DNA of 64,000 nucleotides from Brachionus manjavacas (taxonomy: Eukaryota; Rotifera; Eurotatoria; Ploima; Brachionidae): assembly GCA_019054805.1 (NCBI GenBank), contig JAHQIY010000008.1:2589501-2653500 (forward strand), in the 5' to 3' direction. Both the position numbers and the translations under genes were made by a program. Of the stretch, positions 21,739-33,358 are shown piece by piece (position 1 is the first letter of the stretch; every line of letters starts with the position of its first letter). The notes beneath the pieces are model-generated. The model had not been told where the DNA came from. It worked only from the letters and a program-made list of their open reading frames with translations, and searched no databases.

Positions 21739-24700
21739 ATGGAAAACAACGATAAATCTTCCGAGTCTAAGAAACGCTCTGAGAGCCCCAATCCATTTCT
21801 TTCCTTTTTGTCTTCAAGTCCTTCTCAGAATTCGCCACGGTCGGACTTGTCCACAAGCGATTCCCAGTCGCCCAGGTCACCAAGACAAAATGGAATAAAA
21901 ATACCTTTAGCTTCAGGTGCTTCTGTGTCCCAATCAATGCTCACTGCAGGTAAAAACACTTTTTGTTCTTCTTAAATCTAAAAATTAAATCAAAACGTTT
22001 TCAGCATCGCCGCCGCGCTTTGCAACCATTGAGCAATTCATGAACGCTTCCAATACTGTCCAGAACATGGCGCTAGCTCATGAAATCTCTGTCAACCAAA
22101 ATTTCAAGTTTGAAAAGTTGGAATATGAAACAAACAGCTTGGAAAAACAAATACATGACACGGTTCACAAAGCTTTCTGGAATTCTTTGAGAGAAGACTT
22201 CGAAAAAGACCCAGTAGAGTACAAACATGCGTTCACAATACTAGGCGAGGCCAAACAGGCTTTGATGGGTCTTCTTTTGCCTAATCATGTCAAGTTTCGT
22301 GAACAGATAGACACTATTTTGGACATGGCGTTGATTAAACAACAAATGGATAATCAAACTTTTAATTATCGTGATTACGCTTTGTTTATCATTGAGACGA
22401 TGTCTAAGCTGTGTGCGCCAGCTAGAGATGCCAAAATAGAGTCTTTGAAAAGCTTGATTGACCCCGTCGAGCTGTTCAAAGGCATCATGGAGACTCTTGA
22501 GCTGTTGAAGTTGGACATGGCCAATTATACTATTCAACAGATGAGACCTTACATTCAGCAGCAAGTCGTGGCTTATGAGCAAAAAAAATTCAAAGAACTC
22601 TTGGAAACTCAGCAAGGTTTGAACTTTAGTCAATTTTATCTCCGCATTTTAGCATTAGATATTTGAAAATTTGAATTTTTTTTTCAAATTTTTTTATAAA
22701 AGGAAATTAAGAATTTGTTTAAGGCTTGAAAAAGGAAAACAATTTTTGAGATTAATTGAGCTGCTTGAGTGATTAAAAAAAGGAATTCTTCTGGTCTTTT
22801 GGTCTTTTATAAATTGTTGATTTTATTTTGCATTGGAATTTAAAATTCTTAAAAATTAAAGCTAGCACTTTTAAATTTTGTGCTAAAAAAATTCAAAATT
22901 TTGTCATAAATGCGCAAAAACTAGTTATGGAGTTTTCTCTATAGTTTAGTTAATTAAAACCAAGTTAACTGGTCAATTTTTTTTTTTTGAACTAAACTAA
23001 AATCAATAACTATACGAACATGAGAATTCAGCTCTGCTAAAATTGATTTATAATTTTCTTTTTTGAAGATCAATGAGCATTTCAATTTCGAACCAATCGA
23101 CTTTATTAAGCTTGGCAATTTTTTACACAAATTTTTTATTAAAAACATGAAAGCATATTTCTTCTCTTTCTTAACTTTTTTTTTAATATTTTATCAAATT
23201 TTATTACAGAAATATTATCAAGAAAAATTGATTATTTTTTAAATAATATTTTAATAATGAATATATTTTGAGAAAATGGTTTTGAGTAAATTTTTATTTT
23301 TAGGAATGAAAATTTTTGTGTTACTTAGCTTGAGAATCTGGTCAAATAAAATGTTTTTAGGAGATAAAATAAAATTATTAATTACGATTAAACTATTAAT
23401 ACTTATACAAAATAATTAAAAATGCAAAAAAAACGCATCAATCTAAATGATTTACAAAAACTAGATACAGGAGAATATCGGTTATATGGAATGAAAAATT
23501 ATGAGCGTTATCTAGTATTTTCTATAAAAAAATTAGGTTTTATTTTTAATTAAGGCTTTATTTAAATTTATTAAAACAATTTAAAAAAGAAATAAATTCA
23601 TTTAATTTTAGTAATTGTAATTGAGCTTGGAGCAGTTTTAAAGCTTAGCTGTCTAGATACATGACTTTCATTATTATTTACATTTGGTTGAGCCTTGAAA
23701 TATTTCATTTTATATTTTATTATATGATGGTCCCTTTTCTATCCTAGCCGATAATGGAGCGACGCTCATCTCCTTTTCCAGTACCTTTTTTGGTTGACAC
23801 AGAGTTTACCGTATCGAGTTGATCATCTACACCGCAATTTTTGAGATCAATTGAGAAAAAACTTAAAGAAATAAAAAGAAAAAAAGGATTGAAATGTAAA
23901 AGCAGTTTTCTACATTCAGTAATTACACAGATTTTTTGAATCAAGTTTTTTCTTCAACAATTCTTTTCATTAATTGATGGTTATTAATAGGAAATTGTAA
24001 ATCTGTCAAAAAAAATAGTTTAGCTTTTTTCACACTTTAATTTATCGTTTTTTTATTTCAAAGTTTCAAATGAAATTTGAGAGATCTTGTTTGTTTTTTG
24101 AGTGTAGTTTGTAGTTGGGGGCTATGTCTCTTTTCAGAGAGACTCACATAACTAAATTGAAATTGTTGACCAAAGGCTTTTGAACAAAACGATTCATTTT
24201 ATTTTCCAAATTGTATTTAACACTAAAACATTATGAAATCTTTATAACTAATAACTTTTTTTACTTTATTAGTTCAATTTCTGATTTTTATATGCTTGCG
24301 CCTAATTCTTGGAATAAAAAAATTTTCTTAATTCTAAAATACTTTCTCGTTCTCCAGACAAAAAATAAAAATAAATAAATTACTTAAAAAATCTTTTTTT
24401 TGCCTCTTTTTCGAACATAGTGACATGTTACTTTAGTCGAAAAAGGTCAAAATGAAAGCCTGCATACAATACATAGGAACATGTCACAAAAATCGAGTGA
24501 TTACGTTAGTTTATTAAATTTTTTACTAATAATTAGTTAAATTAACAAAGTAGAAAAATTCATTAAAAAAATTTTGACAAAAAATTTTGCCACATTTTCT
24601 CAAAAATTTGTTTCCAAAAGCTTTTTAAATTAAAAAAATTAAAGTCTTTGAATAAAAATAAACTTAAAATGCGGAAAAATTAAAAAGATTAAAAGTTGAC

Positions 24701-25499
24701 AATTTTGGTTTAAAGAGGCTGGAATAGATGGATTGGAATCGACAAGACAATGGCTCGTTCGAGCACGCCAGCGAATCGATGAGAATAAAACAATAGGTTC
24801 TTATAAATTTCCATCAGGTACTACGCCAAGTGCGATAACAAATGAGGCTTTCATGGAGATATTTGTCTGGTCTATGGCGAACACTTTTCCGGAAACTTTG
24901 GCCATGGATGAAATAAGATTTAATGAAATTTACGTCAAGTGTCGTAAATTTTTGGTCGTATGTGCTATTGTAAATACTGTATTTACACTTGTTGGTGAGA
25001 GTATTCGCGGTCTGGAGGAGCTAAAGCAAAAATTAAAACAGAATATTTTGATTTTGTTAGAGGACTATTTGTCAACTACATTTGAAGATATGATGAAAAA
25101 CATTGGTGAACAAGTAATAAAATTAACCAACGATGCATTGGTTAAGCATGGAAGGTCTCAGCTAAATGATGAAAGTTCAAATTGCTTGAAAAACTTAATC
25201 GTAGATTTATCTACTAAAAATCTTCATGAAAATTCAGTTTATAAGCTTTTGTGTAAGTTGGATTGAAATTTTAACTTAAAAAAATTAATATTTTTTTAAA
25301 AAAAGTTGCACGATATGTGGATTTTTTGCAGAAAATATTGACAAAACAGAGCCAGGGTCCCGTCAAGTTACCTCAAGGAATGAGTTTAGTCGAAAAAGAC
25401 TTGTTGGAAATAACAGGACAATTTTTGAGGCTGGTCACATTCAATAAGAACGTATTTGGTAACTATTATGGAGAAATAATACAATCAATGGATAATTGA
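21739..25499 (+). CDS. TCP11L1: TCP11-like protein 1, four exons
   Basis: Exons 21739-21949, 22005-22616, 24728-25252 and 25306-25499 join in phase (all phase 1) to about 513 residues, close to the usual TCP11L1 length. Family hallmarks seen: a Ser/Pro-rich N-terminus, the SPPRFATIEQF and MALAHEISVN entry block, IHDTVHKAFWNSL, a long helical middle (LCAPARDAKIESLKSL, MDMxNYTIQ-type stretch LDMANYTIQQMRP), FPETLAMDEIRF, and the conserved LPQGMSLVEKDLLEI to NVFGNYYGEI end. TCP11 proteins are all-helical; their molecular role is poorly defined. The start is the first ATG, after ttttgctctcaac. Introns 1 and 3 are 55 and 53 bp; intron 2 is 2,111 bp and contains transposon debris. An inverted, stop-containing piece of exon 1 lies at 19 kb. 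Confidence 0.95.
22617..24727 (+). other. Oversized intron 2 of TCP11L1
   Basis: The donor is CAAG|gtttga and the acceptor gaatag|AT, joining Q-D-G-L-E-S. At 2.1 kb it is about 40 times the usual intron here. It holds a 92-bp hAT-type mini-element (22922-23013), a G+C-richer minus-strand tract at 23,727-23,850 of unknown origin, and a 10-bp inverted repeat GTGACATGTT/AACATGTCAC (24420-24429 and 24478-24487). No nested gene is supported. Confidence 0.85.
22922..23013 (+). mobile_element. 92-bp mini-element related to the hAT-type element at 44.7 kb
   Basis: It begins TAGTTATGGAGTTTTCTCTA followed by tagtttagttaa, closely matching the left end of the 44,661 element (TAGTGATGGGAGTTTTCTCT, then ttagtttagttaact). 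It ends gaactaaactaaaatcaataacta, which in reverse complement again starts TAGTTATTGATTTTAGTTTAG. It is thus a pair of short ends with almost no interior. I could not find a clean 8-bp target duplication. Confidence 0.55.
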
Positions 25500-25756
25500 A
25501 TCTCAGGGGATGCTTTCTGGAACAGCACAAGACCAAATTTTTTATACCCTTTTTATTTAAACTAATTCAATCAATTGTAAATTTGTTTTTGTTATCCTTG
25601 AAAATTTGAAAAAATCGAAAAAAAATCTTCTTTTTTTTGCAATTTTGGGGTATTTCATAAAATTTTGCAATAAAATAATTTCAAAAATTTTTTCCAAAAT
25701 TTACATTTTTTTGAATAATTATAAATTCTTAAATAAAAAAAATTGACTCGATTAAA

Positions 25757-27726
25757 ATGGAAGCTTTACCTATGGTTAAATGGCTACACAAAGAACTAAG
25801 TGTACTACTTGAGTGCGATATAAGTGAAGAATACGCAAAGTAATTTAAATTTTTAGGAAATTTTTTTTCTGGATTTTAAGAAGTTTTTTACTTTAAGAAA
25901 TATTTTAAATATTGAAACCCAGAATGAGATTCATGAGTTTATCGGAAGTCTTTTAGACCTAAGTATTGATCGTAATAAAAGATTTTTGAAAGAATTGTTA
26001 GAAAAAATTGAGAAACCAGCGCATCATCCTGATATTATTGTTATTTTAAATCGAAAAAAAAATGGATAAATATCATTTAATTTTTTTTAAAGGTGTATCA
26101 AAAACCTGAGTTGGATGAGCCTAAATCTAAATTCGACCGGAAGCTTCAAAAAAACGAAGCCGAAAATGTTAGTCCAATAACGCAATTAAAACAAAACAAA
26201 AAAAAAGAATTCAAATTAACTAATGATCATGCTCTTCAATCAAAAAATTTAAGTAATTCTAATTTTTTATTTAATAAATCCAAATATATTTTCTAATTGA
26301 AAAAAAATATTTTTAGATAGAAAGCAATGTGATTGTCAAGCAAGCAAGCATAAACTAATTGGGAATTGTCTCAAGTGTGGACGCATTGTGTGTGATCAAG
26401 AGGGCTCAGGTCCTTGTTATTTTTGTGGAAATCTGGTCTGTACTAGGGAAGAAATGGAAAAGATAAATCGAGGATCGAACAAAGGCCAAAAGCTTAAACA
26501 AGATCTTCTAAGCAGAAACTGGAATGCGTTTGAGCAAATAGAGCAAAGCCTCGTTGGTCAAATGAACCAAAAAGACGAGGAAAACCTGCTCAAGGCTATT
26601 GACCACAAGAATAGACTAATTGATTATGACCGGACAAGTGCCAAAAGAACCCAAGTGATAGACGATGAATCAGACTATTTTAACACAAACAGCAAGTGGC
26701 TATCTCAGCAGCAAAAGGCTTTACTTGAGAAAAAAGAACAAGAATTTCGCAATAAAAGATTTGCCAATAAACTTAGTAATCAAAAATTTACGCTAGATTT
26801 CGCTGGACGAAAAATAGTTGACGAAAAAGAATCGCTTAATCTCGGTGATGTTAGCTGTGAAATTGATAATATTATGAAAAGTAGTACTGAAACAGCACTT
26901 CATGGAGAGCAAGCTGGTGCCGTTGTAAATCGCGATATGGACTCGATAAAATTAAAATTTTTGGAGGAACGAACAAAAAAGAAGTCTAAAAAAGAGACAA
27001 ATGAAGGTGAGCTGGAAAAAAAGAAAACTACCAACTATAGAATTCAAAATCCTGAACTACAGGAAATGAAAGATGAGGGTATGTGCTTGAGTATGCATCA
27101 GCCTTGGGCATCTTTATTAGTGAACGGAATCAAAAAGTATTTTTCTAAATTTAGAAATTGGCAAAAAATATATTTTGTTCAAGGCATGAAGGCAGAAGCT
27201 GGTATACGCCTCTAAGAGGAAGATTATGGATACATGCTGCATCGAAACAACCATCAGAAACCGAAATCAAAGAAGTTGAGACTTTTTATAAATGCTATTA
27301 TTCAAGTAATTTAAGAATAACTTCGAAGAAATTAAAAATTATCTTTTTTTTTAAGATCATCAACTCGAATTTCCTTCATCTTATCCTACAAGTTGTTTAC
27401 TAGGTTATATTGATTTGGTTGATTGTCTATCTACCGAAGCTTATAGAGAAGAAGTAAATAAGCCAACACAATTTTGACCGGATAAAATTATTTTTTTAAT
27501 TTTTTTAAGTTCCCAAATGGAGAATCGGAATCGGAATTTGTGTTTATTTGCAAAAATCCGAATGAGCTTTTGGCAAAAATACCAATGTCTGGAAATCATA
27601 AAATCTGTAAGTTTTGTAAAATATCCTTTCGAAATGAAATAAGCTTTTATTATTAAAGTTAAACTTGATAAAAGCATTCATAGTATAGCAAAAAAAACAT
27701 CAACGATCCGTCACGATAAAAATTGA
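25757..27726 (+). CDS. TRIP4: Activating signal cointegrator 1 (ASC-1/TRIP4), eight exons
   Basis: A transcription coactivator and subunit of the ASC-1 complex. Exons 25757-25839, 25898-26039, 26093-26252, 26317-27136, 27184-27305, 27356-27453, 27510-27606 and 27659-27726 join in phase to about 529 residues (human about 581). The N-terminus (VKWLHKEL...DISEEYAKNIL) matches the TRIP4 N-terminal helical region. The zinc-binding domain follows from exon 4: C-D-C, GNCLKCGRIVCDQEGSGPC, YFCGNLVC. Then come the family blocks RTQVIDDESDYF and DFAGRKI. The C-terminal ASCH RNA-binding-like domain spans CLSMHQPWASLLVNGIKK, HEGRSWYTPLRGRLWI, CLLGYIDLVDCL, EFVFICKNP and KIFKLD. Introns are 47-64 bp with gt/ag ends and acceptors such as tttaag or ttaaag. 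It starts 258 bp after TCP11L1 on the same strand. The last exon and intron are partly duplicated at 28.1 kb. Confidence 0.96.
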
Positions 27727-27839
27727 TTTATTTTTCTTAATTTATTAAATACATTTAATTTAAAATAAAATTTTCAAAATGCAAAATTTTAAATTATAGA
27801 CTAGAAAGTATGATTTTCATTTATATCCATTTATAATAA

Positions 27840-29189
27840 TAATAATAAAAACTGCAGAAAGAGAGCGATGGCCTCTCACGGAGCCTGACACACGTAGATA
27901 TCTTTCTATGGCACTATACTTAATAAAAAGCGTTGTGTCCGTGTACAATTTAACATGCTTGTGGGATTGTATGCATTTTCTGGTGTTTTATTGTCTGCTC
28001 GAGTTAGTTCATTTAAATATTCGAAAATTAATCTTCTTAAAGAATTCAAAGAATTTTTTTCTATAGTATAGAAAAAAAAAATTAAATTAAAGATTAAAAT
28101 AAAAAAGATTTTAATAAAAAAGTCTTGAGAAAAATTAAAGATTTTGAATTTTGATTTATACTTGTATGAGTTTTGTAAAATATCCTTTCGAAATGAAATA
28201 AGCTTTTATTATTAAAGTTAAACTTGATAAAAACATTCATAGTATAGGAAAAAAAAAAACATCGACGGTCCGTCACGATAAAAATTGATTTATTTTTCTT
28301 AATTTATTAAATACATTTAATTTAAAAAAAGTTCTAAAATAGTTATTTTAATATATGGAAACTATTTTTTGTGAGAAAACTTTTTTATTGAATTAATTAA
28401 TTTCAAATTTTAAGTAATAAAAAATAATTTCATTCTGATTAACACAAAGAAAATCATTCAACACAACCAACTTTATATTAATCACAAAAATCAATGAATC
28501 TTTTGGAGATAAAAAATAAAAAAAAACATCCTAGTATAATGAAAAATTTTTAAGAAAATTTTATTCAACTAAACTCAAATTCGAATCATTTTTTTTGTTG
28601 TTGAAAGTTCTTGAAAATGGAAAAAAAAATCTGAAAATGCGGGTTTTAATTTAAACAACGCATAAAATTTAATCAGTCAAAATTGTTTTTCAAAATGTAA
28701 ATTAACACGCAACTTTTCTTTTTTCCTTAACTAAATGTGTTTTTTATTTTTCTTGATTGATTTTCATTTTAATTTTTGAGATCTTAAGTCTTTTACAATG
28801 AAAATAAAAAAATAGGCATAGATTCATTGAGTACTTCAAAAAATGAGAATTTAAAATCAACAAAAAGAAAACTTGCCACACAACATTTACCAAAGCTGGT
28901 CTTCGAAAAAAATTATTAGAAAACAAATGGAATGAAAATTAAAATTAGGAACTCATATATTCCTCTTGACCCAAATCCAACATTCCTTGGCAAATAATTC
29001 GATCCCAAAATCAATTACAAAGAACATTTGAAAATTATCAATTCAAAAAAATTTTTCTAAATTAACCTAATCAGAAAAATTAAAAGTTTTAATAGGTGAT
29101 CCTCTTTTATAAACAGAATTTTATATATGTCACTTTCAAGATCTTTATTGAATACTGTTTTATAATACTTAAATTAGGTACTCAAAAGA
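27840..29189. other. Intergenic, no gene recognised
   Basis: Apart from the TRIP4 exon duplicate, this is AT-rich spacer. A less AT-rich tract at 27,850-27,990 (ctgcagaaagagagcgatgg ... gtctgctcgagttag) stands out, but I cannot match it to an RNA or element. The open frames on the minus strand (28094-28276, 28744-28926) are low-complexity. Confidence 0.4.
28145..28310 (+). pseudogene. Partial duplicate of TRIP4 last intron and exon
   Basis: Sequence from tgagttttgtaaaatatcc through tcacgataaaaattgattt repeats 27,606-27,770 with a few differences and an A-run expansion from 8 to 10 A, which shifts the frame in KKTS. The donor side is lost. It is a small direct duplication about 540 bp downstream of the original, and not functional on its own. 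Confidence 0.85.
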
Positions 29190-29660
29190 TAAAAACCGAA
29201 ATGCAAAAAATAAAAAATCGAGTCTTAAGAATCATCAAATATTTTCCACTAAGGACAAATGTCGAAACAATCCACAAAGAGCTAAGAATCGACTTTATCG
29301 ATGACAGAGCAAAGAAGTTTTTTTCGAAATTTATTACTACCAAGCAAAGCCACGAGTTAATAGCTCGCGAGATCCAGGACTTTCTGCTTCAAAGACAATT
29401 CCAAAAACAATTCAAAACACCCTTTGATTAAATCACACCAAACTCTTAGCAGAAATTCAATCTAATAAAATTCAATCTAATAATTTTATGAATCTACAAT
29501 ATAAATATTAATTTTCTACTCTATTTTCTACTCGATTACATACTGCAACTATGTGGGCTGAAAAGAGGGCTCTGCCATTCGGAACTCCCCTGGAAAAACT
29601 TTTCCTAAATTATTTTTTAAATAAAATAAATGAAAAAAACACATAGAATTTTTCACGAGT
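29190..29660 (+). pseudogene. LINE relic, reverse transcriptase C-terminal tail
   Basis: The frame ending at 29431 reads M-Q-K-I-K-N-R-V-L-R-I-I, then TNVETIHKELRIDF, DRAKKFFSKF, and ends FKTPFD. This fits the C-terminal tail of Jockey-type LINE reverse transcriptases, where a QNKxLRII block precedes an HxxLxI block. A less AT-rich segment (tgggctgaaaagagggctctgcc) followed by A-rich sequence to about 29,660 looks like a 3' UTR and tail. The element is strongly 5'-truncated. Confidence 0.6.
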
Positions 29661-30503
29661 CAGTAATTATACAGTTACAATGTTCTAAAACAAATAATTC
29701 ATTTTAAATGAAAAAAGAAAAAAATTGTTTTAAATTATTTACTTGTCATTTTTACACAACTTTTTTATAATCTAATTTTGATTAAAAAAATTAATTTTAG
29801 TGATTTTCAAATTTAAAAAAAATCATTTTATTTGTTTTTCATCATTAAAAATATTAGTTTTCTTTTTAAGCGTGAATAACCTTTTTGTATGCTAATCTCT
29901 TTATATTTTTTTGGAATCTTCATCCAGAATATGCTATGCTTATAATGGCATTGAATTTTGTTTTATGATATATATTAAAATCAGAGTTATTAAAAAATAA
30001 GAACATAATTTTTTTAATTTTTTTAATTTATATTTGTAAAAGGAAGAATTCTTTTTGTGTTTATTCATTTTTGATTGTGTTGAAATGGTAGACTCTATTT
30101 TGAAAAAATTAATTTTCATATTATATTTAAAACTGTCTAAATACTAAAAAATATGAACATAAAACTACTGAACGAATTTTAACAATTTATCAATAACTAA
30201 ATTAAAAAAAAATATAATTGTTAAATTATTTCTGAAATTAGAAAAAAAATTCAAGTGCATTTTGAATATTTTTGCCAATTTTCACGATTTAAAATAAAAT
30301 AACAATTTTTAAAAACCAAAATATTTTGCATACAAGTACTATCAAAGAAAAGAAAAATTAAAATTCTCTTTCGTTGTTTTGTGCTAAAATCAACTAGTAT
30401 ACCGAATGAGGCATATTTTTTTCAAATAGTATATCTAAAATCCATTTTAATCAATACTATCCATTTAGATAATTAAATAAAGAATTTAATTATACAATAC
30501 AAT

Positions 30504-30945
30504 ATGGCACCACCAGTCCGTAAATTACCAGAAGGATACGAATTAGCTGCCGGTTACCACCGTGGTCGCAAAGTTACCAAGCACACAGTAGAGAAACCAT
30601 TCAAAACAAGACCAAGCCGTTTATCTACAGTAAATATTTTGCTGTAATTTAATCTTTTTTTCTAATTTTTTAAACATCTTAGCGCAACAAACATGCTAAG
30701 TTTGTTAGAGACTTAATCCGTGAAGTATCAGGTCTTCAGCCTTATGAAAAAAGAGTAATTGAATTGCTCAAAATCGGAAAAGACAAAAGAGCTTTGAAAT
30801 TTATTAAGCGAAGAGTAATTAATAAAAAAAATGAAAAATGAATCTACATTTATTTTTGTTATAGCTTGGTAACCACAGCCGAAGCAAGAAGAAGAGAGAT
30901 GAATTACAAAACTACTTACAAGCAAGCAAAAGAACAAAAGTTTAA
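30504..30945 (+). CDS. RPL36: 60S ribosomal protein L36 (eL36), three exons
   Basis: A large-subunit ribosomal protein. Exons 30504-30629, 30683-30814 and 30865-30945 join in phase 0 to 112 residues, the normal size for animal eL36. Diagnostic stretches: [72 protein letters not shown], and a Lys/Arg-rich end [19 protein letters not shown]. Introns are 53 and 50 bp with gtaaat and gtaatt donors and ttag/atag acceptors. An AATAAA lies at 30987-30992, about 40 bp after the stop. The upstream tract contains ctctttcgttg, which could be a pyrimidine-rich (TOP-like) start, but that is inference. Confidence 0.98.
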
Positions 30946-31971
30946 ATCAAATTAAATTAAACTAATTTGATCCTTTGCGACCAAAAAATAAAAAATTAAT
31001 TCAAAAATATTTTTTAAATTTTTGACTCTAAAATGAAGAGCATAACCCTTTGAATTAAGACTTAGATATTTTATAAGTATCATTAATTTTTTTTAGCTAG
31101 TTTTGGTGATCATTATGATTAATTTGTCCAAAAAAAACCTAAGATCGGTATAAAAAGGTTTAAGTCTTTTTAATGAGTCCTGTGGTACAATAGAAGTAGA
31201 ATAAGAATAATATTAAGTTTTAAATTAAAATCAGTTATTTTTAATTATAATTTGTCAAAAATTTATTTACTTATAAAAAGTTATTAAATTGGAAGAGAAT
31301 TGAAAAATTTTCTAAAAAAAAAATCAAAATTCTAAGATTTATTAAATATTAATTTTCTTAAATGATTGAAAATCACATTGTTTAAGGTTTGAGATATTTC
31401 CGAAAATTTAAAATCAGTTTTTTTTAGTATATATAACTCTTTTTGCCATTAAGCGTTAAAAAAATCCAAGTTATTCATGTTAAATTCCAATTCTTATGGG
31501 CATTCTGAATTATCATACAAACCTTCCAAAAATTTCAAAAATAAAATTCTAAAATCAAAAAACTTTCTGATATTTCAAAAACTTATTAAATTAAAAAAAT
31601 TATTTGAAGAATTCAATTTACTTGTAAAAATGAAAAAAAATAAAAAATTTCTAATGATATTTGCTTATTTGTTCATGTAATTTGGATTTTTTAATTTTGC
31701 ACCAAATAAGGACTATCGAGTTAATTGAAAGCTTGGTTGAGTATGAATAAAAAGGTGTTTTAATGTGATTAATAAATTTATGTTTAAAGAAAAAAAAATT
31801 CAAATAAAATTCGAAATAAAGACTTTTGCTTTTTATCACTAAAATTTAATGAATTTTAAAAATATGCTAATAACTTTAGCTTACATAGATATGCTTTTTT
31901 AATTTATATTTGGACAAGTAAATTCTAAATACCGTATTTTGATCTATAAATTGAAAAAACTTTCAATTTTA
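30946..31971. other. Intergenic, nothing recognised
   Basis: This is AT-rich spacer after RPL36. The small open frames here (31477-31680 plus, 31651-31839 minus) are Lys/Phe/Asn-rich and show no family motif. Confidence 0.5.
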
Positions 31972-32330
31972 ATAAAGCTTTAAAACAATCTCTAAAAATG
32001 AACAGCTTTGAATCTAGTATTCATGGGTGTTTTTTATTCCCATGGCACTTTGGAACAAATTTAAAAAAAAAAAAAAGAACACAATTAGCAATTCTTTGAA
32101 TGTCCATTCTTTTATGACAATTTAACTGCGATTTATTTTCCAAATAAAGAACTTCAAGATTTTCTAGCATTCAAAAGGTTTTTTATTTACGAAAAAAATT
32201 TTAAAATTTTAATCTTAAATTCTAGTAATAAATAATTTAATTTAATAAGAAAAATATTTTTACATAACATAATAAATTCTTTAAAATTCGATGAGTTTCT
32301 GCCAAAAAATAAAATAATAAAAAATTCGCA

Positions 32331-32419
32331 AGCAGCGAGATTCGATCCCTGTCTGAAACAAAATATGAAAAAAGAACAAAATTCCATTAACAAAAACACA
32401 TCCATTGAGCTATCTGAAC
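32331..32419 (-). other. tRNA-like unit (A and B boxes) divergent from 7SL copy A
   Basis: On the minus strand, TAGCTCAATGG (32412-32402) matches the RNA polymerase III A-box consensus, and GATCGAATC (32347-32339) matches the B-box consensus GWTCRANNC. The spacing fits a tRNA with a short intron-like spacer. The acceptor and D stems do not pair well, so this is a tRNA pseudogene or tRNA-derived unit, not a working tRNA. A T-run follows the B box. It lies head-to-head with the 7SL gene, about 100 bp from its 5' end. Confidence 0.6.
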
Positions 32420-32519
32420 ACATCGAAATTCAATTTTTATTTTAAAAATACTTTCTTTAAAATGTTGAAAATAAAGAGAGAGAGCAATTTTAAATATGAA
32501 AATTAAGTTTATAAAATTG

Positions 32520-32818
32520 GCCGGGAGGGGCGGCGCTCTCTTGTAATCTAGCTACTTGGAGGCCGGATTTGCGGGATTGTTTACATGTGGGAGTCCTGGC
32601 TATCGTTGTGCTATGTTGAACAGACGTCCGCACCAAGCTCGGCATCAATATGCGTGACTTTGGAGGAGTTCAGAGTCACCAGGTTGCCTAAGGAGGAGGG
32701 AACCGGTCCAGAGCCGAAAGGCAGCAGATCAAACCTCCCGTGTCGAGCAGTAGTGGGATAGCGTTTGTGAATAGTCAGCGGTAGACAGCCCATATTGTAA
32801 GTGAGACTCAAGTCTTTT
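32520..32818 (+). ncRNA. 7SL RNA (signal recognition particle RNA), copy A
   Basis: The RNA scaffold of the cytoplasmic SRP. It begins GCCGGGAGGGGCGGCGC and runs about 298 nt, like the human 299-nt RNA. Conserved landmarks in order: TCCGCACCAAGCTCGGCATC (Alu-domain side), ACCAGGTTGCCTAAGGAGG, the helix 8 loop with a GCC-GAAA-GGC tetraloop followed by AGCAG, and CAGTAGTGGGATAGCG (the SRP54-binding symmetric and asymmetric loops), then TGTGAATAG. It ends at an oligo-T polymerase III terminator (32814-32818). It differs from copies B and C by gagttcaga versus gagtccaga. The tRNA-like unit upstream may supply promoter boxes. Confidence 0.96.
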
Positions 32819-33032
32819 TGCTTTTTTTTATGTAATTTGGCGAAAAATATTATTTAAATTTAAAAAACTAAAATAATATTTAAAAAACTTAAAAAATTTA
32901 AGATGATTTGCAAATATTTCATTAATACTTTCAATTAATCAAAGCAATTTTAATTTAAACATTTTTATATTGTGTTTTGTCTGAGCATCATATTGTTCTA
33001 TAGAACATAAGGGGAAAGTAAATTGGGTTGCT

Positions 33033-33152
33033 TATCTTCTCTTGTTAAAGCATTTGAATATTATGATTTAACCCAAAGTATATGATTTTTTATTAAATTT
33101 GTAGGAATTACTTTTAATTAGATGAAAATATTTCACTCAATATATAAATTTT
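33033..33152 (+). repeat. 120-bp direct repeat, copy 1 (copy 2 at 33,382-33,503)
   Basis: A segment starting ttatcttctcttgttaaagc and ending tcactca.tatataaattt occurs twice, 349 bp apart, with two or three differences. The two copies bracket the tRNA-Ala pseudogene at 33,290-33,358, which suggests a local tandem duplication that once included the tRNA region. Confidence 0.9.
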
Positions 33153-33289
33153 TTCAAATTTAAAATAAGATTTCAAATGTATTCAATTTAAATTATTTAA
33201 AAAAAATTCGAAATTTCTCAATTACTTTATTTCATTTAAAAATGTGCTTTGATTAAATCACAATTTTTACTGAAACTTAAAAACTATAT

Positions 33290-33358
33290 GGGGATGTAGC
33301 TCAGTGGAAGAGCATTTGTAGAAACGAAAGGACTCGGGATCAAAACCCGGCATCTCCG
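33290..33358 (+). pseudogene. tRNA-Ala pseudogene
   Basis: The acceptor stem (GGGGATG/CATCTCC), D arm (GCTCAGTGGAAGAGC) and part of the T arm match the intact tRNA-Ala copies. The anticodon loop and stem are eroded and shortened (atttgtagaaacgaa), and the T-loop reads gatcaaaac. At 69 nt it cannot form a canonical anticodon arm. Confidence 0.9.

Larger units (their letters stand above)
31972..32820 (+). repeat. Inverted duplicate of 49,201-50,054 (7SL copy A segment)
   Basis: The whole stretch from ataaagctttaaaacaatct through the 7SL 3' end reappears in reverse complement at 49,201-50,054. The two arms have scattered substitutions and small indels, more of them outside the RNA gene than within it. 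The arms lie about 16.4 kb apart. Copy B at 43,741-44,240 shares only the 7SL and tRNA-like parts. Confidence 0.9.

Noticed and set aside
24420-24487. 10-bp inverted repeat as a miniature transposon
   Set aside because: Too short, with no flanking duplication or second copy; possibly chance.
32611-32811. 66-codon ORF repeated at 32.6, 43.7 and 49.2 kb
   Set aside because: It is the antisense of the 7SL RNA in all three places; the repetition comes from the RNA gene, not from a protein family.
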